DNA of 10,055 bases from Fidelibacterota bacterium (GTDB lineage: Bacteria > Fidelibacterota > Fidelibacteria > Fidelibacterales > Fidelibacteraceae). A program made the translations under genes and the position numbers. The stretch lies in the NCBI GenBank assembly GCA_016937825.1, contig JAFGVT010000130.1, positions 1 to 10,055 of the forward strand. The letters run 5' to 3'. Under the pieces are notes generated by a model that worked only from the letters and a program-made list of their open reading frames with translations, was not told the DNA's origin and searched no databases. Positions 5,025 through 10,055 of this stretch are shown here, piece by piece. Each line of letters starts with the position of its first letter. The first letter of the stretch is position 1.

Positions 5025-8000
5025 TTACAGATCGCCGCCCAGGGACCAGAGCCAGCGGGGGCTGGAGAAGCCGGTACCGTCGTATTCCCAGGCGAGGTCG
5101 ATGCGCAGGAGGGCGAAGCCGAGGTAGATCCGCACACCCATGCCGACGGAGCCGATCATGTCGTCCCATTCATTGCCGAAGGGCCACCACTGGCCGCCGG
5201 AGATCAATTGTAGGTCGCTGTCCCAGGCAGCGCCGACGTCCGCAAAGAGCACGCCGCGGATCTGGAACAGCGAAATGGGCGGCAGTCCGATCTTTGCGTA
5301 TTCGATAAAGGGAAAGCGCAGTTCGGCGTTGAAGAGGGCGAACTTGCTGCCCCAGGTCTGGAACAGGGCCGCCCCGCGGACGGGCATGATGTATTCGCTC
5401 AGGTAGTACATGCTGAGCTGTTCGGAAAAACTCCCGGAGGAGCCGCCCAGAATGGGGGCGTTGGGATTGTACACATAGTTGATCCAGTTGTCGACCCCGC
5501 CGAGCAGGAAGACCTGAGGGTCGGGACCGAAGGAGGCGCCGCCGTTGAAGCGGAAGCCCAGGTGATAATCATCGGTGATCTTGACGTACTGCCGGTAATC
5601 CAGCTTGGCGGTGTAGAATTCGGGAGTGTCCGCGGTGATCTTGGGGGACATTTCGAAGCTCAGGCGGTAGCGGCTCCCGTCCATGGGCGCGGTGTAGCTG
5701 AAGACGGTGTTGTCCTTGACGAAGGCGATCTCGGCGCGGTATTCGTGGATCTCTGCGTCGTACTGCGCGGCAATGTCGGGGTCGTCGAGCAGGTCGCGCT
5801 TGACGTAATAATAGGAGTTGTTCAGCTCAAGGCGGACGTGCTTGTTGATGGGATAATCGGCGATCAGGTGCAGGCTGCGGTTCGTATAGCGGGTCACGAA
5901 AAAGCCGTAAGGGTTGGTCTCGGACACTTCGCCGGGAATGCTGGTGGCGTAGTTGTCGGACTGGTTCTGCAGGATGAAGCCGAAATTCGGGCGGTAGCGC
6001 AGATAATAATAGGCCAGGGCGTAATCGCTGTTCTTGAGGTCGATGTAGAGGTCCGTGCCGATGTAGACCTGATGGTCGCCCATCACGTCGCTGAACATGA
6101 AGGTGGCCTGGCCCTGGGCGCCGTAAAAGGTCGAATAGCCGAAGTAGCTGTCCACCAGGTCCAGCGAAAATTTGGTCTTGTAGGGCTGGTCGATGTAGGA
6201 GCCCGAGGCGTCGAGGATGCGGCTGCTGTCGAGGGCGACCTGGCCGGTATCGCCAAGATCGCCGCTGGGCGTGTACTCGGGAACGAAGACGTAGTTCGCA
6301 TAATCGGAGAAGCGCTCGATGGTCTCATCCCCTTTCACGACGCTCACGGCGCCGGCGCTCTCGCCGCCGTTCCCCTCCTCCAGCTTGCGGAGACGTTCGC
6401 TGTGCATGGCGTTCTCCGTCGCGTCGCCGAATTCTTCCAGGGACCGGCTGCGCTGAAGCGTGGGCTGAAGTTCGCGCTTTTCCATTTCAAAGGGCCGGTT
6501 CATGCGGAAGATATCCCAGCCCATTTCCTTGAAGGCGCAAAAGATCAGGTTCTCGCCCGTCCGGTCCAGATTTAGGTGAAAGGTCCCGCCGGACACGTTG
6601 GTGATGGGATAGGCCTCGCCCCCGGCGGGGCGGATAAAGATATTGAAGATCCCGTTCTCGTCGGAGGTATAGACGATGCCGCGGCCCAGGGGGTCGACGT
6701 AGGGATAATTTTCGTCATGAGCGGTCTCGGTCAGCGCGTTCTTTTCCCTGTCCTTAAGCGTGATCATGAAAATATCGCGCTGGAAGGGATGGCGCTTGTC
6801 ACGGTTTTCGGGCCGCTTCAGGCGTTCGCTGACGTACACGATGCTGCGGCCGTCGGGGGCCCACTGGGGATTTTCGTCGGCGTAGCTGTCCGTGGTGAGA
6901 TTGGTCAGGCTGTTTTTGGCCAGATCGTAAACGTAAATGTCGCTTTGGGACCCGTCGTGTCCTGAAAAGGCGACGATATGGTTTTTTTCGGGGTGACAGG
7001 CGGCGGCGAACACGCCCTGCAGCTGCGGCATGGGATAGAAGGTCTGCTTGCCGGTCTCGACCTCCACGGCGACGATGGCGTCGTGCTTTCCGCTCTTGGC
7101 GGCAAAGACGATCGCTTTCGAGTCGGCGGTCCAGGAGATCCCGGGGGCAAGCCATTTCAGTTCTTCCAGGCTCGCCTTGCGCTGTCCCTTAACGATGCGC
7201 CGGACCTTGCCGCCGTCCTGCATGTCCATCAGGAAAATGTCCGCATAACCTTTCTGATCGCTGAGGAACGCGATCCGGCTGCCGTCGGGCGAGATCGAGG
7301 GGGCGATGTTCTGGGTGTTGCGCATGTCCACGTGGTCGGTCAGGCGCACGGCGATGTCCCGGATATCCTCGGTGGCGCTGATCTCGGGCCAGTACATTTT
7401 TTTCAGGTAGTGATGCCACTCGTCGGACAGCTCTTTCTTGCTCATGTTGAAGGTGAACTGGACAGCGCGGTCGACGTCATGGTAGATCTTGAGCTTGAGG
7501 TAGAACTCGGTGAGCTTCTGGTAGCCGTAGGTCTCGCGGATGAACTTGAAAATGCTCTGGCCGCCCTTGTAGGCGTAGTAGCCGGTCATGGCGTCGAAGG
7601 AATAGGATTCGAAACGGCTGTTGGTGGCGAAATCGCGCATGAACATGTCCGCCTCGGTGTCCCAGCGGGACGATTCGTATTCCGCGGAGCCCTCGGCGAG
7701 CCAAAGGGGGATGTTCAGGCGAACGGCGCCGGAGATGACGGACTGGATGCTGCCGCTGTAGTAAAAGTCGTTCATAAAGGCGTGGATCAGTTCATGATGG
7801 ATCACGTGCCGGAAATCGCGGAACGAGCCTTCAAAGGGAATGACCACGCGGTTCTTGAAAAGTTCGGTGAAGCCGCCGACGCCCTCGGGCATGTAGTCGT
7901 TGACCGTATTCGTCTGCTGAAAATCGTTATGGCTGTCGTAAACGATGATGGCGTAGCGCTTTTTCAGGTCCCAGTCGAGCAGGGTGCTGATGGATTCGTA

Positions 8001-8192
8001 GGCCGATTCGGCGTATGCCGCGCAGAGATCGGAGACTTTCTTATTGTCGCCGTTGAAATAGATATTGAAATGCCTGCTTTGAATGAAATTCCATTCAAAG
8101 ACATCGTACTGCACCTTGTTTTTCCCGAACTGGCCGTAGAGGGCGGCGGTGGCGAGAAGCAGGAGGATCGGCAGCAGGCGTTTGGGTTTCAT
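5025..8192 (-). CDS. Outer-membrane fusion: MA-like zinc metallopeptidase, PD40/TolB beta-propeller, Omp85/D15-type barrel
   Basis: 1055 residues from the ATG at 8192, with signal peptide MKPKRLLPILLLLATAALYG. Residues 20-270 resemble MA-family peptidases: HELIH (133-137) gives two zinc ligands and the catalytic Glu, and WLAEGSAEY supplies Glu167 as likely third ligand. Residues 295-575 carry PD40/TolB propeller blades ('SPDGSRIAFLS', 'APDGRSIVYVS', 'GRGIVYTSDENG..NIF'). A low-complexity charged linker (about 575-670) follows. The rest is beta-strand rich and ends like a D15/Omp85 surface antigen: GGVDNWINY, FNAELRFPF, GVLFADVGAAWD, SVGMGVRIYLG, LLRIDLAWEY. I infer a barrel in the outer membrane carrying a periplasmic or surface propeller and protease; the substrate is unknown. 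The C-terminal residue is Leu, not the usual aromatic. An in-frame GTG at 8219 has GGAG 6 nt upstream and is an alternative start adding 9 residues; I prefer 8192 because it begins a textbook signal peptide. Confidence 0.85.
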   Translation of the reverse strand: MKPKRLLPILLLLATAALYGQFGKNKVQYDVFEWNFIQSRHFNIYFNGDNKKVSDLCAAYAESAYESISTLLDWDLKKRYAIIVYDSHNDFQQTNTVNDYMPEGVGGFTELFKNRVVIPFEGSFRDFRHVIHHELIHAFMNDFYYSGSIQSVISGAVRLNIPLWLAEGSAEYESSRWDTEADMFMRDFATNSRFESYSFDAMTGYYAYKGGQSIFKFIRETYGYQKLTEFYLKLKIYHDVDRAVQFTFNMSKKELSDEWHHYLKKMYWPEISATEDIRDIAVRLTDHVDMRNTQNIAPSISPDGSRIAFLSDQKGYADIFLMDMQDGGKVRRIVKGQRKASLEELKWLAPGISWTADSKAIVFAAKSGKHDAIVAVEVETGKQTFYPMPQLQGVFAAACHPEKNHIVAFSGHDGSQSDIYVYDLAKNSLTNLTTDSYADENPQWAPDGRSIVYVSERLKRPENRDKRHPFQRDIFMITLKDREKNALTETAHDENYPYVDPLGRGIVYTSDENGIFNIFIRPAGGEAYPITNVSGGTFHLNLDRTGENLIFCAFKEMGWDIFRMNRPFEMEKRELQPTLQRSRSLEEFGDATENAMHSERLRKLEEGNGGESAGAVSVVKGDETIERFSDYANYVFVPEYTPSGDLGDTGQVALDSSRILDASGSYIDQPYKTKFSLDLVDSYFGYSTFYGAQGQATFMFSDVMGDHQVYIGTDLYIDLKNSDYALAYYYLRYRPNFGFILQNQSDNYATSIPGEVSETNPYGFFVTRYTNRSLHLIADYPINKHVRLELNNSYYYVKRDLLDDPDIAAQYDAEIHEYRAEIAFVKDNTVFSYTAPMDGSRYRLSFEMSPKITADTPEFYTAKLDYRQYVKITDDYHLGFRFNGGASFGPDPQVFLLGGVDNWINYVYNPNAPILGGSSGSFSEQLSMYYLSEYIMPVRGAALFQTWGSKFALFNAELRFPFIEYAKIGLPPISLFQIRGVLFADVGAAWDSDLQLISGGQWWPFGNEWDDMIGSVGMGVRIYLGFALLRIDLAWEYDGTGFSSPRWLWSLGGDL

Positions 8193-8294
8193 GGGTCCAT
8201 CATCGGTTTTGGTTTTCACCCCTCGCTCCGGGGGATGTTCCGTAAATTCCCGAAGGCGGGGATTGTTTCAATAAAATCACGGACGTGCGGAGGA

Positions 8295-8909
8295 TCAGCC
8301 CCGCGCAAGTCCGGGCAGGGTCTGTTCCAGGATCCCGCGGATCTCGTCGCGGATCTCGTCGATGCCGCGGTTCCCGTCGATCCGCCGGCAGCGTCCGGGC
8401 TCGTCCCGGCAGAGGGCGAGGTAACCCTCGCGCACGCGCTGCCTGAAGTCGCGGGTTTCGCTTTCCAGCCGGTCTGCCGTGCCGATGCGCTTCGCGGCCA
8501 CGTCCAGGTCGGTATCGATCACAAAGGTAAGGTCCGGGACCAGTTCGTGGGCGCCGATGCGGTTCAGTTCGAAGATCAGGTCCAGGGGCAGTTTACGTCC
8601 GTAGCCCTGATAGGCGGTGGTGGAATCGTAAAAGCGGTCGCTGACCACGATCCCGCCGCCGGCCAGGAAGGGCTTGATCTCCTGGACGACCAGCTGGCTG
8701 CGGGCGGCGGCGTAAAGCAGCAGCTCGGTGCGCGCGTCCATCTCCATATGCTCCTTGTTCAGCAGCACCGCCCGAACGGCGTTCCCGATGGGGGTGTGCC
8801 CCGGATCAAAGCAGTGCAGAACGTGAAAGGCCGAAGACAGATAGCGGACGCAGTGTTCCGCCTGAATGCTTTTCCCCGAACCGTCGATACCTTCAAAGGT
8901 GATGAACAT
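8295..8909 (-). CDS. tmk: Thymidylate kinase (dTMP kinase)
   Basis: 204 residues. The enzyme phosphorylates dTMP to dTDP with ATP, an essential step toward dTTP, in the cytoplasm. The P-loop is FEGIDGSGKS (GIDGSGKS at residues 7-14). The DR(Y/F/H) motif is SDRFYDSTTAYQG, with DRFY at 91-94. The LID region contains ADRLE (145-149) followed by 'F..RVREGYLAL'. Length is normal for the family. The ATG at 8909 places MFITFEGIDG at the N-terminus as in other Tmk proteins; a TTG 48 nt upstream would add an unlikely extension. The usual dTMP-binding motif REPGGT is replaced by FDPGHT (residues 34-39). The gene lies between the flavin reductase gene (72 nt upstream) and the outer-membrane fusion (102 nt downstream) on the same strand, so it may be part of one transcript. 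Confidence 0.95.
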   Translation of the reverse strand: MFITFEGIDGSGKSIQAEHCVRYLSSAFHVLHCFDPGHTPIGNAVRAVLLNKEHMEMDARTELLLYAAARSQLVVQEIKPFLAGGGIVVSDRFYDSTTAYQGYGRKLPLDLIFELNRIGAHELVPDLTFVIDTDLDVAAKRIGTADRLESETRDFRQRVREGYLALCRDEPGRCRRIDGNRGIDEIRDEIRGILEQTLPGLARG

Positions 8910-8981
8910 GGCTATCCCGAAAATTTTACCGTTTAAGATAAGGCTAATCGTCCTCAATTGTAATCGAAAAATGCAGGCGTC

Positions 8982-9503
8982 TCAGCGCGCGGCCTCGCAA
9001 TAGCGAATTTCGCCGAAAAAAATGCGGTGGAAATCGAAACCGCCGGGGTATTTTTTCAAAATGGCGGGGTCGAGGAAATGCGTTTCGTCCATGTCCTGCC
9101 AGTAAATCTTTTTGCAGGCGATGATCAGGTCCGCCTCGTCGAAGCCGGGCGCGGCAACTTCGGGGACCGCGACCGGCGTCAGGCCGGCGACGCCGAGCTT
9201 GTCCGGGACGTCCCGTCCGGAGACGGAGCCCAGGTAGTTCAGCGTTTTTTTAAAGGAGGCGGGGAAGCGGCAGAGGGTAAAAGTGTCGTAGTCGTTCATA
9301 AAGTTCCAGGTATGCCGGGAGGGCCGGACCACCACCTGGGCGAAGGGACGGGTCCACATCGTGCCCAGGCTCCCCCAGGCTACGGTCATGGCGTTGTAGC
9401 TGCCCGCGTTCAGGTCCCCGGCCGTCAGCAGGAACCACTCGTCCTCCCAGACGTGGGCCGGACGCAGAAGCAGATCATGGATCTTGAGGGCCGATCGTTG
9501 CAT
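8982..9503 (-). CDS. Flavin reductase-like FMN-binding split-barrel protein
   Basis: 173 residues. The sequence NAMTVAWGSLGTMWTRPFAQ followed by VVVRPSRHTWNFM matches the FMN-binding split barrel of the flavin reductase-like (DIM6/NTAB) family: first the 'N.MT..WG..G..W..P' strand-loop, then the 'RP.R.T..f' segment that contacts the FMN phosphate. FTLCRFP.....LNYLGSVSGRD continues the typical pattern. Members bind FMN and reduce flavins or act as small oxidoreductases; the physiological partner here is not evident. No signal peptide, so cytoplasmic. The ATG at 9503 has AAAGGA 7 nt upstream. It is the first of three consecutive minus-strand genes and is divergent from the zinc-ribbon gene. Confidence 0.87.
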   Translation of the reverse strand: MQRSALKIHDLLLRPAHVWEDEWFLLTAGDLNAGSYNAMTVAWGSLGTMWTRPFAQVVVRPSRHTWNFMNDYDTFTLCRFPASFKKTLNYLGSVSGRDVPDKLGVAGLTPVAVPEVAAPGFDEADLIIACKKIYWQDMDETHFLDPAILKKYPGGFDFHRIFFGEIRYCEAAR

Positions 9504-9588
9504 CGCGTTTTCCTTTCAGATAAAAAATACTTACATTTGCATTCGTTTAAAATTAAATTCTCCTCGTTAACCGACCGAAGGAGTGCCG
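9504..9588. promoter_or_regulatory. Divergent promoter region between flavin reductase and zinc-ribbon genes
   Basis: This 85-bp, AT-rich stretch in otherwise GC-rich DNA must carry promoters in both directions. TACATTTG (9532-9539, plus) resembles the Bacteroidota -7 element TAnnTTTG, but no convincing -33 TTTG lies at the proper distance. TAAAAT (9548-9553) is a 5/6 match to a sigma70 -10 without a good -35. The Shine-Dalgarno sequences are AAAGGA on the minus strand (9516-9511) and GAAGGAG on the plus strand (9577-9583). Precise promoters cannot be assigned. Confidence 0.4.
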
Positions 9589-9801
9589 ATGGAACAATTG
9601 AACTACGTCTGTCCCAAATGCGGAAGCCGTCAATACGAACTGGATGAGATCCGCACGACCGGCGGCGCGATCAGCAAGATCCTGGATGTGCAGAACAAAA
9701 AATTCACCGCCGTCACCTGCCAGAAATGCAAATACACCGAACTGTACAAAGCGAAGACCAGCATGCTGGGGAACATCTTTGACCTTTTCGTCGGCAGGTA
9801 A
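9589..9801 (+). CDS. Small zinc-ribbon protein (DUF2082-like)
   Basis: 70 residues with two CxxC knuckles: CPKC at 8-11 and CQKC at 44-47. Between them is the family pattern 'DEIRTTGG..SK.LDVQNKKF..VTC', and after them 'KYTELYKAKTSMLGNIFDLF'. This matches the small nucleic-acid-binding zinc-ribbon proteins called DUF2082/zinc_ribbon_13. The two knuckles should bind one zinc ion; the biological role is unknown. The ATG at 9589 is chosen over the GTG at 9583 because GAAGGAG (9577-9583) is 5 nt before the ATG and overlaps the GTG. The gene ends 8 nt from the stop of the convergent thioredoxin-like gene. Confidence 0.88.
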   Translation: MEQLNYVCPKCGSRQYELDEIRTTGGAISKILDVQNKKFTAVTCQKCKYTELYKAKTSMLGNIFDLFVGR

Positions 9802-9809
9802 GTCCCGGC

Positions 9810-10055
9810 TCAGATCTCTTCCGCCGCCCGGATCTCGTCGATATACCAGGACATGATCTTTTCAAATTCCTCGCCCTCGCTGTAGCCGACCTTTTTATAG
9901 CGGATGATCCCGTTCTTATCGACCACAAAGAGGGTCGGAATGCCTTTCACCCCGAATTCGCGGTTCAGCCCCCCGGCGTAATAGACCGGAAAATCGTAGC
10001 CGTTCTCCCGAACGAAGGGCGGCACCAGGAAGGTGTCCGAATCCGTCGACACGGC
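9810..10055 (-). CDS. Thioredoxin/TlpA-like redox protein, C-terminal fragment (5' end beyond window)
   Basis: 81 residues are visible and the frame is open to the right edge. FGVKGIPTLFVVDKNGIIRY contains the cis-proline loop (GIPT) and the following beta-strand and 'D..G.I.......G' signature of the TlpA/ResA/AhpC-type thioredoxin fold. The preceding FPVYYAGGLNREF is the usual 'fPv......la..y.v' stretch. The CxxC or other active site would lie upstream, outside the window, so it cannot be decided whether this is a disulfide reductase or a peroxiredoxin-like protein, or whether it is exported. The C-terminal helix is acidic (EGEEFEKIMSWYIDEIRAAE). Confidence 0.8.
   Translation of the reverse strand, partial: AVSTDSDTFLVPPFVRENGYDFPVYYAGGLNREFGVKGIPTLFVVDKNGIIRYKKVGYSEGEEFEKIMSWYIDEIRAAEEI

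Noticed and set aside
5562..8936. Long plus-strand open frames (5562-6575 and 6978-8936, up to 652 codons)
   Set aside because: High-GC antisense shadows. The 652-codon frame lies opposite two unrelated real genes (the outer-membrane fusion and tmk), and its Val/Gly/Asp-rich translation has no recognisable family.
9583..9588. GTG at 9583 as start of the zinc-ribbon gene
   Set aside because: It overlaps the Shine-Dalgarno sequence GAAGGAG, which is correctly spaced for the ATG at 9589.
10050..10052. GTG at 10052 as the start of the thioredoxin-like gene
   Set aside because: The frame stays open to the window edge and the visible part is only the C-terminal half of the fold, so the true start is outside.

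Overview
The window most likely comes from a high-GC member of the FCB superphylum (Bacteroidota relatives such as Calditrichota, Marinimicrobia, KSB1 or Ignavibacteria-type lineages), probably a metagenome-derived genome. This is inferred from three genes: the N-terminal half of a PorU-type C25 sortase of the type IX secretion system, a DUF2141 protein, and a large metallopeptidase/TolB-propeller/outer-membrane-barrel fusion. Several genes have clear Shine-Dalgarno sequences (AAGGAGGA, GAAGGAG, AAAGGA), which argues against a typical Bacteroidia genome. The phylum is not proven.

Layout from left to right. Positions 1-1952 (minus) hold a porU-like gene that runs off the left edge and starts at TTG. 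Positions 1953-2928 form a long divergent intergenic region packed with several families of short dispersed repeats. On the plus strand follow tgt (queuine tRNA-ribosyltransferase, 2929-4125), a second repeat cluster (4126-4307), a secreted DUF2141 protein (4340-4792) and a third repeat cluster (4793-5024). On the minus strand, in transcription order, come a flavin reductase-like protein (9503-8982), thymidylate kinase (8909-8295) and the 1055-residue outer-membrane fusion (8192-5025). A small zinc-ribbon protein (9589-9801, plus) is divergent from the flavin reductase gene. It converges on the C-terminal end of a thioredoxin/TlpA-like gene that enters from the right edge.

The genes do not form one obvious pathway. 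porU, the fusion protein and DUF2141 are cell-envelope genes. tgt, tmk, the flavin reductase, the zinc ribbon and the thioredoxin-like protein are housekeeping or redox genes. No CRISPR array, transposase, integrase, phage gene, tRNA or rRNA was seen.

The most unusual part is the repeat landscape at 2027-5024. At least five repeat families are mixed there, and two composite copies (CAATTG array, 53-nt block, hairpin module) lie in inverted orientation at the two ends. Between them sit tgt and the DUF2141 gene, which point opposite to the large minus-strand genes on both sides. An inversion across these repeats, past or ongoing, would explain the layout; this is inference.
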